A stretch of 64,000 bases of DNA from Pseudopedobacter sp037968815 (GCA_037968815.1 JBBKWF010000001.1:1-64000); one strand, 5' to 3'. Shown: positions 26,122 through 34,296, counted from the stretch's first letter. Made by a program: numbers and translations. The notes: a model not told the origin generated them from the letters alone.

Positions 26122-26175
26122 AACAGTCTTGCTTTAAATACCATTACGACTTAGATAAGCTAAACGATACAGTTG

Positions 26176-26973
26176 TTACAGTTTTTTTGCTTCATTCCAG
26201 AAAACATCCATTTCTGTTAAGTTCATATCTTTTAAATCTTTGCCCATTCCACTTGCTTTTGACTCTAAATACTGAAACCTTTTAATAAATTTTCGATTGG
26301 TTTTTTCTAAAGCATCTTCCGGATTGATGTTGATGAAACGGGCGTAGTTGATTAAGGAGAACAATAAATCTCCAAATTCTCCTTCTGCTTTTTCTTTATC
26401 TATTTCTTTACCATCTGCAACGTTAAACTCATCTTTAAACTCTTGTAGCTCTTCCTCCACTTTTTCCCAAACCTGTTCTTTTTTGTCCCAATCAAAACCT
26501 ACACCTCTGGCTTTTTCTTGGATGCGAGAAGCTTTTACCAAAGCGGGTAGGGAAGAAGGTACTCCGCCCAAAACAGACTTATTGCCTTCTTTCAGCTTAA
26601 TTTGCTCCCAGTTTTGCTTTACCTGCTCTTCTGTTTCTGCAATAACATCGCTGTAAATATGTGGATGGCGATTAATTAGCTTTTCGCAGATGCCATTTAA
26701 AACATCAGCAATGTTAAAGTCGTTGGTTTCTGAACCAATTTTGGCGTAAAAAACCAAGTGCAACATTAAATCGCCCAGTTCTTTTCTGATTTCCTGCATA
26801 TCGCCTTCTAAAATGGCATCAGAAAGTTCGTAGGTTTCCTCAATGGTAAGGTGGCGCAAGGTTTCTAAAGTTTGCTTTTTATCCCAAGGACATTGAGTTC
26901 TTAAATCGTCCATGATAGCTAAAAGGCGTTCAAAAGCTTGTGCTGGGTGTTGTTGTTGGTCAAAAACGTTCAT
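26176..26973 (-). CDS. mazG: Nucleoside triphosphate pyrophosphohydrolase MazG
   Basis: 265 aa. It hydrolyses NTPs to NMP and pyrophosphate, cleaning the nucleotide pool and lowering (p)ppGpp signalling. Two MazG domains are visible. The N-terminal one has CPWDKKQTLETLRHLTIEET and EIRKELGDLMLHLVFYAKI (EExxE and ExxD metal ligands). The C-terminal one has VEEELQEFKDEF and EGEFGDLLFSLINYARF. A near-consensus -7 box (TACCTTTA) lies at 26990-26997 on the minus strand. Confidence 0.96.
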   Translation of the reverse strand: MNVFDQQQHPAQAFERLLAIMDDLRTQCPWDKKQTLETLRHLTIEETYELSDAILEGDMQEIRKELGDLMLHLVFYAKIGSETNDFNIADVLNGICEKLINRHPHIYSDVIAETEEQVKQNWEQIKLKEGNKSVLGGVPSSLPALVKASRIQEKARGVGFDWDKKEQVWEKVEEELQEFKDEFNVADGKEIDKEKAEGEFGDLLFSLINYARFININPEDALEKTNRKFIKRFQYLESKASGMGKDLKDMNLTEMDVFWNEAKKL

Positions 26974-27259
26974 TGATGGTAATTTTTGGTAAAGGTAATT
27001 ATGTTTTTTTAACCTAGGGTGGTTTTAAACATTGAGTTAGTGGAGGTTTTTACAAAGGACGCAATTTTGGATGTTTTTATTAACCACGGAGAACTCAGAG
27101 GTCACTGAGTTGGGAGGGGCAGGGTTGAGTTTACCGAGTTATTCCGAATGAGGTAGAAGGAAGGAATTTGTTTGTTTTTTATTCCTTTCTAAAAAGCAGT
27201 ATTTCCCAAAATAAATTCATAACTAACATAGTTGCTTTATTCTTAATAATAATCTATTT

Positions 27260-27277
27260 TTAGGTTTATAAACCTAA
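27260..27277. promoter_or_regulatory. Perfect 18-bp palindrome upstream of the PD-(D/E)XK gene
   Basis: TTAGGTTTATAAACCTAA is its own reverse complement. It lies 196 bp before the nuclease ATG. It could be a repressor operator or a cruciform; no T run marks it as a terminator. Confidence 0.4.
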
Positions 27278-27321
27278 GATATTTAGAAAGTACATTAACT
27301 GTCGACTTGAATATCCCTTAG

Positions 27322-27372
27322 TTTGGCGCAAGAATGAAGGGTGGGCAAAGCGAGCGAAGGTTTCTTGTGCCA
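27322..27372 (+). repeat. GGCGCAAG...CTTGTGCC hairpin repeat, left copy
   Basis: TTTGGCGCAAGAATGAAG opens the element; GGCGCAAG (27325-27332) can pair with CTTGTGCC (27364-27371), with one G-U. Related copies are at 28814-28872 (reverse) and 29871-29912 (forward). Confidence 0.65.
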
Positions 27373-27473
27373 TATATCAAAAGAAAACTCAAGTTTACAA
27401 CATCAATAAATGAGTAGGAAGTATATTTTACATGAGTGACATAGGAAGTCTATTATTAAATAAAAAATAAAAT

Positions 27474-28646
27474 ATGAGCGAAACAAATATTAAAGATTTT
27501 TTTAATACCGTAAGTAGTAAAGTTGAATTTATAGAACAAATAGATCAACTTTACTCAAGTAAATTGGCATTAAAATTCAACTCATTACATTTTCTTTCGT
27601 GGAATGAGAATAAAGTTTCCGAAATCTTAGCTTTTTTTATTAACCCTCATGCTGATCATCAGCAGGGAGATGTTTTTCTTAAACTCTTTATTAATTATTT
27701 TGATATTCATTTTCCTTATTCAGATGTTTCCAAGGTTTTAGTAAAGTTAGAAGAAACAACTTTAGAAAATAGACGTGTCGACATAGTTATATCTTATCGT
27801 GGTAATGAACAAATATTAGGTATAGAAAACAAAATATATCCTTGGACAAAAGATCAAGATGGGCAAGTTAAGGACTATTTGCATTATCTAAAAAAAATGA
27901 GTACCAGTGGTAATTATCAACTTTTATATCTGGCACCCAAGTCAAAACAACTATCGGGACATAGTGTTGGTAGCGATTATCAATTATACTTAGATAGCAA
28001 AGAGCTATTAATAATTAGTTATGAAGATCATATAATACCTCTTATGAGGCAATTTGCGACGCATGCAGGTAACGAAAGAGTACGGAGTTTTATTACAGAT
28101 TTTGAATTGCGTCTTCGTGAAGAATACTTAGGAATAGACAATTTAACAGATATCAAAATGATAACAAACTATATAAAAGAGAGTACAGGGAATTTAAAAA
28201 CTGCCTTTTCAATCTATAATAATCTAAACCAAGTTAAACTTGATTTAAAGGAAGAATTATTAAGACAAATGAAGGAGCTTGCTGACGAACTGAAGCTCGA
28301 GTTTAATAATGAGCACAAACATTTTATTTTGCCTCAACTAAAGGATACATGTGTTAAATATAATTATGAAATGAATGGTGTAATTTATGGAATAGTAAAA
28401 CGGCCAGAATTTTATAATAGAAACTCTGATAGATTATCCTGCAACAAGTTAAAAGAATACTTACAGGTGAAATTTAACACTTCACAGTGGTGGCCACTCT
28501 ATTTACTAAAATACCCAAGAATAGAGGTTGAAGAAGAATTTTGGATAGACATACTTGATGGAAGGTTTAAGGAGTTTATGAGAGAATTTATTTTGAAAGT
28601 ACAAGGTGCTCCTAGCGATATATTGAAAGAAATAGAATCAAGATAA
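27474..28646 (+). CDS. PD-(D/E)XK nuclease superfamily protein
   Basis: 390 aa. The nuclease core lies in the first half. FLSWNENKVSEILAFFINP carries the first acidic helix. The catalytic elements are RRVDIVISY (Asp) and QILGIENKI (Glu-x-Lys), followed by a Gln-containing helix, KDQDGQVKDYLHYL. This is the PDDEXK_20-like family seen in accessory and possible defence genes. The C-terminal half (PEFYNRNSDRLSCNKLKEYL) is of unknown function. There is no signal peptide. The catalytic residues look intact. It sits alone in a repeat-bounded island, so a defence or mobile-element role is plausible but unproven. Confidence 0.85.
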   Translation: MSETNIKDFFNTVSSKVEFIEQIDQLYSSKLALKFNSLHFLSWNENKVSEILAFFINPHADHQQGDVFLKLFINYFDIHFPYSDVSKVLVKLEETTLENRRVDIVISYRGNEQILGIENKIYPWTKDQDGQVKDYLHYLKKMSTSGNYQLLYLAPKSKQLSGHSVGSDYQLYLDSKELLIISYEDHIIPLMRQFATHAGNERVRSFITDFELRLREEYLGIDNLTDIKMITNYIKESTGNLKTAFSIYNNLNQVKLDLKEELLRQMKELADELKLEFNNEHKHFILPQLKDTCVKYNYEMNGVIYGIVKRPEFYNRNSDRLSCNKLKEYLQVKFNTSQWWPLYLLKYPRIEVEEEFWIDILDGRFKEFMREFILKVQGAPSDILKEIESR

Positions 28647-28652
28647 TTTTAA

Positions 28653-28802
28653 ATGAAAAAACTCAATAATAGTTTGGCTAATGAATCCATTAGTTAGGGT
28701 TTTGTAGATAAACAGGAAGATTATATCTATAGTAGTGCTAGAGATTATCACGGTCTACCGGGAAAGATTGAGCTGATTAAAATAGACCCAATAGTTTGTT
28801 AG
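28653..28802 (+). pseudogene. C-terminal fragment of a dead RAYT/IS200-like transposase
   Basis: In one frame it reads NESIS, a TAG stop at 28695, then GFVDKQEDYIYSSARDYHG, PGKIELIKIDP and TAG. The YIYSSARDY and I-E-L-I segments match the C-terminus of the intact transposase at 3356-3910 (YVYSSAIDYY...LIEIDYL). The HUH motif and the rest of the gene are missing. It lies just after the PD-(D/E)XK gene. Confidence 0.75.
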
Positions 28803-28813
28803 TATATAAAATT

Positions 28814-28872
28814 CGAAGTGGCGGATTCACAAGTAGCCAATTCAGGGGTCACGGCTTCATGCTTGCGCCAAA
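28814..28872 (-). repeat. GGCGCAAG hairpin repeat, middle copy (reverse)
   Basis: On the minus strand it begins ACTTTGGCGCAAGCATGAAG, the same opening as the copies at 27322 and 29871. CTTGTG appears about 25 bp later as the degenerate second arm. Confidence 0.55.
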
Positions 28873-28917
28873 GTGGGGTGTATTAGAGCTTTTATTTTTA
28901 AATAAGTAGAATGTAAA

Positions 28918-29865
28918 ATGAACAAAGAAATTATTTTTGAAGGTTTTGATTATCATAAATTTATGAAGGAAGAATTCCCACAGCATGGAGGAAAGACACC
29001 TGACTTAAACAAAATGGTCAAGCACTTTGATAAAATCACATCATTTTTATTGGATTGTGCTCTTCAAGCTATTAAACGAGATAAGGTCTGTGAAGATGAT
29101 TTTGACGTACTTCACGAAAATACTCGATATACCATTGTGGGTAATTTTAGATTAAGGTCAATCAATCTTATTAAAATATTACATGAGTTAAAAGATATTG
29201 AAGGTAATTCACTTTTTGACGATGCTACTGCAAATATTATAGTAAGGAGTTTACTGGAAAGTTATTTGGTCTATTTCCAATTATATAATAGCTGTGAAAA
29301 GAATATAGGTTTACAGAAATTATATTTTAAAATGTATGACTTATCTTCTCTGTTGCATTTTGTAAAATTTGCTAAAGAGATCATAAGTGAGAATGAAAAT
29401 GGCAGTAAAAGATTTGAAGGTAGGATTGAAAATCTAGTTTATGAAATCAAAGCAGATGATAATTTTAATTCTTTGCCCAAAAAAATGCAACAGGATATTA
29501 TCCGTATTAAATCAGGTAAGCAAGATTATTTGAGTTTCCTAAATTTCAGCAAACTAATTCTAAAAAGCCCACTCCCCTCGCAATTTATAACAGCCTTTTA
29601 CTCTTATTCATCCTCATATGCACACACGGAGGGTTTTAGTTCAAGAATGTCACAAATGATTTTCGGTTCTCGGACAAAATGGAACAAGTTGAACGAGTTG
29701 CTTAAGTTGAAGCTAATCTATATCTGTTTAGCTGTATCTTCGCAATTTTTTTTGTCTTTTATAGAATATGATGAAACTGAGTTGAATGATGATAAAAAGA
29801 AAGATACGAATGAAGTAGTGTCTTTGGCTTCTTTTTATCTCAACGCTGTTGGTAAAAATAACTAG
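28918..29865 (+). CDS. Unknown helical protein of the accessory island
   Basis: 315 aa, AT-rich codons. Predicted almost entirely helical. A central block, IIVRSLLESYLVYFQLYN, and a later segment, FYSYSSSYAHTEGFSSRM, have the Arg/Glu and Ser/His spacing seen in DUF5677-type proteins. I regard that resemblance as suggestive only. The hydrophobic stretch LIYICLAVSSQFFLSFIEY (~260-280) could be a membrane helix or a buried helix. It is flanked by hairpin repeats on both sides, next to the nuclease and the dead transposase. Function unknown. Confidence 0.6.
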   Translation: MNKEIIFEGFDYHKFMKEEFPQHGGKTPDLNKMVKHFDKITSFLLDCALQAIKRDKVCEDDFDVLHENTRYTIVGNFRLRSINLIKILHELKDIEGNSLFDDATANIIVRSLLESYLVYFQLYNSCEKNIGLQKLYFKMYDLSSLLHFVKFAKEIISENENGSKRFEGRIENLVYEIKADDNFNSLPKKMQQDIIRIKSGKQDYLSFLNFSKLILKSPLPSQFITAFYSYSSSYAHTEGFSSRMSQMIFGSRTKWNKLNELLKLKLIYICLAVSSQFFLSFIEYDETELNDDKKKDTNEVVSLASFYLNAVGKNN

Positions 29866-29870
29866 CCACA

Positions 29871-29912
29871 TTTGGCGCAAGTATGAAGACGGGGTAAAGG
29901 CTTCTTGTGCCT
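29871..29912 (+). repeat. GGCGCAAG hairpin repeat, right copy
   Basis: TTTGGCGCAAGTATGAAG then CTTCTTGTGCC. GGCGCAAG (29874-29881) faces CTTGTGCC (29904-29911). It immediately follows the stop of the unknown protein and precedes a REP pair. Confidence 0.65.
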
Positions 29913-29926
29913 TACTCGCCCACCTG

Positions 29927-30075
29927 TCCAGAGAGTTCAGTGCAACGTCTCTTTGGATTAAATAATAGATAGGAGTTTCCAAACTCCGTTGAAGTTTGTT
30001 TTGATAAAATCTCAAAGAGTCTGGAGACTCAATTTTATTTAAGAATCCGAAGAGCGCTACGCTTAACTCTTCAGA
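29927..30075. repeat. REP pair (BIME-like), copy A
   Basis: The forward unit has stem TCCAGAGAG (29927-29935) / CTCTTTGGA (29949-29957), loop TTCAGTGCAACGT, then palindrome GGAGTTT-CC-AAACTCC (29972-29987). The reverse unit has GAGTCT-GG-AGACTC (30017-30030), then stem TCCGAAGAG (30046-30054) / CTCTTCAGA (30067-30075). The units face each other, the classic arrangement of paired REPs mobilised by RAYTs. The forward half is nearly identical to that at 32128. Confidence 0.85.
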
Positions 30076-30129
30076 CAGTGAGGGTGATACAATGAGGTTA
30101 ATTTAAATTTATTCCTTATTAAGGTTAAC

Positions 30130-30966
30130 CTATTGAGTAAAGGCAAATTTTATTTTATTATCAGGGCAGTTGGCTAATTGGTAAGTTTGTTTCCGTAAAA
30201 GCTCTAGGAATTGAGGGTCTTTATAGTCCATGGGTAAAGCCGTTGTACCTTGAAGTTTGCCAATACTAATTTTTAGGGTTTTATTTTTCTTGTTAAAAAG
30301 TTCTGAAGGTAGCATTGCTGTTTGCAGTGAAGGGTGGATATAACGGAGTAAGCTAAATGCAAAGTTGTTATGTCCATGAAAATATATCGGTAAAACGGGC
30401 ACCCCGGCTTTAGCAATCAGTTTACCTACCACTTTATGCCATTTTCTATCGGTTACCCGTAGCGTACGGAAGTTGAAAGCAGATACTTCACCTGCGGGAA
30501 ATATAGCTACAGGCGTACCGGCTTTCAACTTGCTTAGCGTTAATTTTAAACCACTTATGCTAGAACTATCTTTGATTTTTTCGAAAGGATTTACGGCAAT
30601 AATATGGTCTGCCAGATGAGGGATTTTTTTTAAAAGGAAATTACCCATAAACAGTGTGTCGGGCCTATGCGCAACCAATAGCTCTAATAAGGCAAGCGAC
30701 TCTACTGCGCCATAAGGATGATTCGCTACAATGATGAAAGCTCCAGTTTTAGGGATGTTTTCTAGCTGTGCTGGATTTACTTCTGTTTTTATGTTTAAGT
30801 ATTTAAATGCGAACTTTACAAAAGCCATCCCTTTTACATCCTGAGCCTCATTTAACATTTGGTTTAGTGCATCAATCTTAATCGCTTTCATTAAAAAAGT
30901 GACCAGCCTAGGGAATTTTTTTGTTCCTGTAGCGGTAATAAAATCCTCTCGCGAAATAATTGACAT
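30130..30966 (-). CDS. PlsC-like acyltransferase of the GlsA/hemolysin-associated type
   Basis: 278 aa. Acyltransferase motif I is NHPYGAVE (~residues 80-87); here His is followed by Glu rather than the usual HxxxxD. FPAGEVSAF provides the downstream glycine/acid motif. This NHPYGA variant is characteristic of acyltransferases linked to ornithine- and glycine-lipid synthesis (GlsA in Bacteroides) rather than glycerophosphate acylation. No partner N-acyltransferase (GlsB) gene lies next to it. There is no signal peptide; membrane association would be peripheral. Family sure, lipid product inferred. Confidence 0.8.
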   Translation of the reverse strand: MSIISREDFITATGTKKFPRLVTFLMKAIKIDALNQMLNEAQDVKGMAFVKFAFKYLNIKTEVNPAQLENIPKTGAFIIVANHPYGAVESLALLELLVAHRPDTLFMGNFLLKKIPHLADHIIAVNPFEKIKDSSSISGLKLTLSKLKAGTPVAIFPAGEVSAFNFRTLRVTDRKWHKVVGKLIAKAGVPVLPIYFHGHNNFAFSLLRYIHPSLQTAMLPSELFNKKNKTLKISIGKLQGTTALPMDYKDPQFLELLRKQTYQLANCPDNKIKFAFTQ

Positions 30967-31144
30967 ATAATAACTTATTACTATTCTGAAGAGTAAAATA
31001 AAGGATAATTATCTTTTTAAAAGAAGACATAAACTCAGCTTATGTTAAGTTTACAATAATTTATTGGTCATTGCTTTGGGAATCACAACCACCTGTCATT
31101 TATTCTTTAACTCGTATTTGTTTACTATATCCTTTCAAATTACT

Positions 31145-31972
31145 TTACTTTTTAAATATGAGCAAAGGAACTTTGGTGGTAAAAGCTATATCTTCTGAGT
31201 TACTTGAGAATAAAAGTTTCTCTAGAAATGGTCTGTTTTGATTGGTAAACATAACCAATAATGAAGGTTCAGATTTTTCAGTTATTTCAGCTATATTTTC
31301 TACTAAAGTGTTTTGTAAATCTTTTTTCTGAATATTGAACTCAATAGGAAAGTCCGAGAGTTTTTGAAACTGCTCTGAAGTGGCTTTGTTTTGTTCTATT
31401 TCAGAAGGAAAGCTAAAATTTAAGACTTCTACACTCGCATTTAGTGGTTTGGCTAAGTGCTTAACTTTAGGAATTTCTTTTTCAAGCGAACCCAAATCTG
31501 AGGCATATAGAAATTTTGTGATTGGCTTGCTTTCGTAATCGGCAGGTACAGCGATAACGGGAATGTCTGATTTATTAATTACATGAGAAGTATTGGTGCC
31601 GAAAATCTTTTCTATTCTCCCTACGCCACGAGTTCCCATACAGATATAATTGAAGTCGCCTTGCTGTGCATAATTCAAAATATTTCCATCTGGTACTATA
31701 GACTCTCGAATTACGCAGTTAAACCGGTCTTCAGGAACTCCAGAGTCCTTAGTGATGTCGTTAATGAAGTCCTTAAATTTGGTTGTAATTTTCTCGACTT
31801 CCTCTTTTTCGTAAGCCCTAAACTTATCTTCATTATAAGAAGTAGGTTTTAAAATGTGATAGGAATGAAAAAAAGTAATAGCTACGGGAATTTGTTTTGC
31901 AAGTTGGATAGCGAAATAAATTGCAGCTTTAGAATTTCTTGAAAAATCTGTAGTAACTAAAATCTTCGTCAT
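31145..31972 (-). CDS. Universal stress protein with tandem Usp domains
   Basis: 275 aa. The N-terminal Usp domain starts ILVTTDFSRNSKAAIYFA and has a complete nucleotide motif GTRGVGRIEKIFGTNTSHV (~114-132), ending PVIAVP. The C-terminal half begins KFLYASDLGSLEKE and ends SEDIAFTTKVPLLIFKK; its nucleotide loop is degenerate (FTNQNRPFLEKLLFS). Only the first domain is likely to bind ATP. It is monocistronic, upstream of the acyltransferase gene with a 178-bp gap. Stress-survival role by family only. Confidence 0.9.
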   Translation of the reverse strand: MTKILVTTDFSRNSKAAIYFAIQLAKQIPVAITFFHSYHILKPTSYNEDKFRAYEKEEVEKITTKFKDFINDITKDSGVPEDRFNCVIRESIVPDGNILNYAQQGDFNYICMGTRGVGRIEKIFGTNTSHVINKSDIPVIAVPADYESKPITKFLYASDLGSLEKEIPKVKHLAKPLNASVEVLNFSFPSEIEQNKATSEQFQKLSDFPIEFNIQKKDLQNTLVENIAEITEKSEPSLLVMFTNQNRPFLEKLLFSSNSEDIAFTTKVPLLIFKK

Positions 31973-32127
31973 TAGGTTAGGGTTAAAGGTTTTTTAATGT
32001 TTCGAGGACGCTCAATTACTTGCTCCTTCGAATGATGTATAAAGCTATGATTTATGCCAATGATTTAAAATGAGCAAAATCACATAAAAAAGCCTCATTT
32101 TAACGGTGACGAGGAAAAAGCCACTTG

Positions 32128-32310
32128 TCCAGAGAGTTTAGTGCAACGTCTCTCTGGATTAAATAATAGATAGGAGTTTCCAAACTCCGTAGAAAGTTTA
32201 TTGGATAAAAGATGCTTTTATAGATGTTTAATTAAAAAAATCATTTAAAAGAGTCTGGAGAATCAATTCCATGTAAGCATCCGAAGAACGCTATGCTTAT
32301 CTCTTTGCAT
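32128..32310. repeat. REP pair (BIME-like), copy B
   Basis: The forward unit is perfect: stem TCCAGAGAG (32128-32136) / CTCTCTGGA (32150-32158), loop TTTAGTGCAACGT, palindrome GGAGTTT-CC-AAACTCC (32173-32188). The reverse unit is decayed: GAGTCTGGAGAATC (32251-32264) has lost one pair, and TCCGAAGAA/CTCTTTGCA (from 32280) has lost several. Confidence 0.8.
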
Positions 32311-32333
32311 AGTTAAGTAATCAAATTAAAAAA

Positions 32334-32369
32334 GAAAACCCTCCGTCCATTTCTGGATGAAGGGTTCTC
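32334..32369 (-). terminator. Terminator of the NtrC-type regulator gene
   Basis: AACCCTCCGTCCA and TGGATGAAGGGTT form a long imperfect stem with a 4-nt loop, followed on the minus strand by T-rich sequence (TTTTCTTTTTT). Confidence 0.7.
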
Positions 32370-32391
32370 AGATATATAAACCAAACAAATT

Positions 32392-33798
32392 TTACTCCGC
32401 TCTTTTTAAACCGAACTTATCAATTTTACTGTATAAATGACTTCTTTGTATTTCGATGTCTTCAGCGGTTTTGGATACGTTCCAGTTGTTTTTCTCTAGT
32501 TTGTATTTGATAAATTCCATTTCTGCATGGTCTTTAAAATCTTGGAATTTAGAGAAAGACTCGTAATCAAACCCGTTAGAAGAAGATGCCGGACTTTTAG
32601 TTTCAAAAGCATTTTCTGGATGGTAAATGCTACCACTTGGGTTAGCAAAAGCTCTTACGTTTTCTTCGGTAATGGTCTTCTCACTTAAGATGATCAAACG
32701 CTCAATTACGTTCCTCAGTTCACGGATGTTACCTGTCCAAGGTAAAGATTTTAAAGCATCCATTGCACCAGCACTAATTTTCTTCACTGGCATATTGTAC
32801 TCATTGCAAATTTCCTCGCAAAAGCTTTCAGACAATAATGGAATATCAGAACTACGCTCAATTAAAGGTGCAACGTGAATATGGATAACGTTTAAGCGGT
32901 GGTATAAATCCATCCTAAAGTTACCAGCTTCAATTTCTTTTAATAAATCTTTATTGGTAGCGGCAATTACCCTTACGTTTACTTCAATTTCTTTTTCGCC
33001 ACCAACACGGGTAATTTTATTTTCTTGTAAGGCTCTTAAAACTTTAGCTTGTGCAGAAGCGCTCATGTCTCCAATTTCATCTAAGAAAATTGTTCCGCCG
33101 TTGGCTTGTTCAAATTTCCCGATACGTTGTTTAATTGCAGATGTAAAAGATCCTTTTTCGTGTCCAAACAATTCAGATTCAATTAATTCTGATGGAATTG
33201 CTGCACAGTTCACCTCAATTAATGGTGAGTTTGCTCTGCTTGATTTTTCGTGTAACCAGCGGGCAACTAATTCTTTACCACTTCCGTTAGCTCCGGTTAC
33301 TAAAACGCGAGCATCAGTAGGGGCAACCCTATCAATGGTCTCTTTAACCTTTGCAATAGCTGGCGACTCGCCTAATATTTGGCGGGTTTTTGATTTAGCT
33401 ACCTTTTGTTTTAAAACTTTGGTTTCAGTAACTAAAGTTCCACGGTCAAGGGCATTACGTACGGTAATTAATAATCTATTTAAATCTGGTGGTTTAGAGA
33501 TAAAGTCGAAAGCACCTTTTTTGGATGCTTCAACCGCTGTTTCTACTGTTCCATGACCAGATATCATGATAAAGGGTAGGTCTGGGTGCGACAGTTGAGC
33601 ACTGGTAAGTACTTCCATGCCGTCCATACGATTCATTTTTATATCACATAAAACTAAATCGTAACCTATGTTTTTAATCATTTCTAGGCCGTCAGTTCCG
33701 TTGTCTATATCGTCAACCTTATAGTCTTCGTATTCTAAAATTTCTCTTAGCGTATTTCTGATTGCTCTTTCGTCATCAATGATTAATACTTTAGCCAT
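32392..33798 (-). CDS. Sigma-54-dependent response regulator, NtrC family
   Basis: 468 aa. Receiver domain with acidic pocket D8/D9 and phospho-acceptor D52 (LVLCDIKMNRMDG). AAA+ domain with Walker A GANGSGKE, Walker B GGTIFLDEIGD and arginine-finger region DLYHRLNVIHI. The sigma-54 contact loop reads GSFTSA rather than the canonical GAFTGA; the essential Phe and Thr are kept. The C-terminal Fis-type helix-turn-helix is NNWNVSKTAEDIEIQRSHLY. No histidine kinase gene is adjacent, so it is an orphan regulator here. It lies directly downstream of rnpB on the same strand, separated by a strong terminator. Confidence 0.93.
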   Translation of the reverse strand: MAKVLIIDDERAIRNTLREILEYEDYKVDDIDNGTDGLEMIKNIGYDLVLCDIKMNRMDGMEVLTSAQLSHPDLPFIMISGHGTVETAVEASKKGAFDFISKPPDLNRLLITVRNALDRGTLVTETKVLKQKVAKSKTRQILGESPAIAKVKETIDRVAPTDARVLVTGANGSGKELVARWLHEKSSRANSPLIEVNCAAIPSELIESELFGHEKGSFTSAIKQRIGKFEQANGGTIFLDEIGDMSASAQAKVLRALQENKITRVGGEKEIEVNVRVIAATNKDLLKEIEAGNFRMDLYHRLNVIHIHVAPLIERSSDIPLLSESFCEEICNEYNMPVKKISAGAMDALKSLPWTGNIRELRNVIERLIILSEKTITEENVRAFANPSGSIYHPENAFETKSPASSSNGFDYESFSKFQDFKDHAEMEFIKYKLEKNNWNVSKTAEDIEIQRSHLYSKIDKFGLKRAE

Positions 33799-33860
33799 AT
33801 AAATTTATTGTTTGTTAAAAGTGTATATAATTTTGGACAATGTCCTGATTTTACAGAACA

Positions 33861-33890
33861 AAAAAAGTCCTGCAAATTGTTGCAGGACTT
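33861..33890 (-). terminator. Intrinsic terminator of rnpB
   Basis: Perfect 11-bp stem AAGTCCTGCAA (33865-33875) / TTGCAGGACTT (33880-33890) with a 4-nt loop, followed on the minus strand by a run of Ts. Confidence 0.9.
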
Positions 33891-33908
33891 CAAAATGCTT
33901 GTAATAAT

Positions 33909-34292
33909 GCAAATTTGTAAGCCGGGTTCTGTCACCCTGAACAATTCAGGATGTCTCTATCATTTATCTTGCCATAATATTGCTATTACAGTCTAACGAT
34001 CTACCCTTCCTGATAGTGTTGGACACAGCGGAACGAGTCGCTCCGGCGTTCAGGATTTATTTGATCTTTCAACTCCTGAGGTTTACCACGATGCATGTCG
34101 CCATACAAAGTCGTGAGCCCTTACCTCACGTTTTCACCCTTACTAAGCCCGAAGGCAAAGCGGTATATTTTCTGTAGCACTTTCTGTCGTTCTATTACAA
34201 AACGCCTTCCCGTTAGGAAGCAGGATACTCTGTGTTGCCCGGACTTTCCTCCGCTTCAGTGTTAAAACCGAAGCTGCGATAGAGCCATTTGC
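33909..34292 (-). ncRNA. rnpB: RNase P RNA, bacterial class A
   Basis: Catalytic RNA that matures tRNA 5-prime ends. On the minus strand it has the conserved GAGGAAAGTCCGGGC near the 5-prime end and ACAGAACCCGGCTTA near the 3-prime end, which together make P4 and the core. The terminal P1 helix pairs GCAAAT (34292-34287) with ATTTGC (33914-33909), fixing both ends and a length of 384 nt, normal for class A. A TACCTTTG box ends five bases upstream and a clean terminator follows. Confidence 0.96.
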
Positions 34293-34296
34293 AGTG

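Larger units (their letters stand above)
26974..27473. other. Intergenic gap with two palindromes and a hairpin repeat
   Basis: 500 bp without a credible gene. It contains a small hairpin AACTCAG/CTGAGTT (27092-27111), a perfect 18-bp palindrome (27260-27277) and one copy of the GGCGCAAG hairpin repeat (27322-27372). It forms the left edge of the 27.3-30.1 kb accessory island. Confidence 0.6.
31973..32391. other. Intergenic gap occupied by a REP pair and a terminator
   Basis: 419 bp with no gene. It holds REP pair copy B at 32128-32310 and the terminator of the downstream-lying regulator gene at 32334-32369. Confidence 0.7.

Noticed and set aside
33808..34177. Two short plus-strand open frames
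   Set aside because: They lie across the terminator and body of the RNase P RNA, whose conserved core and P1 pairing explain the sequence.
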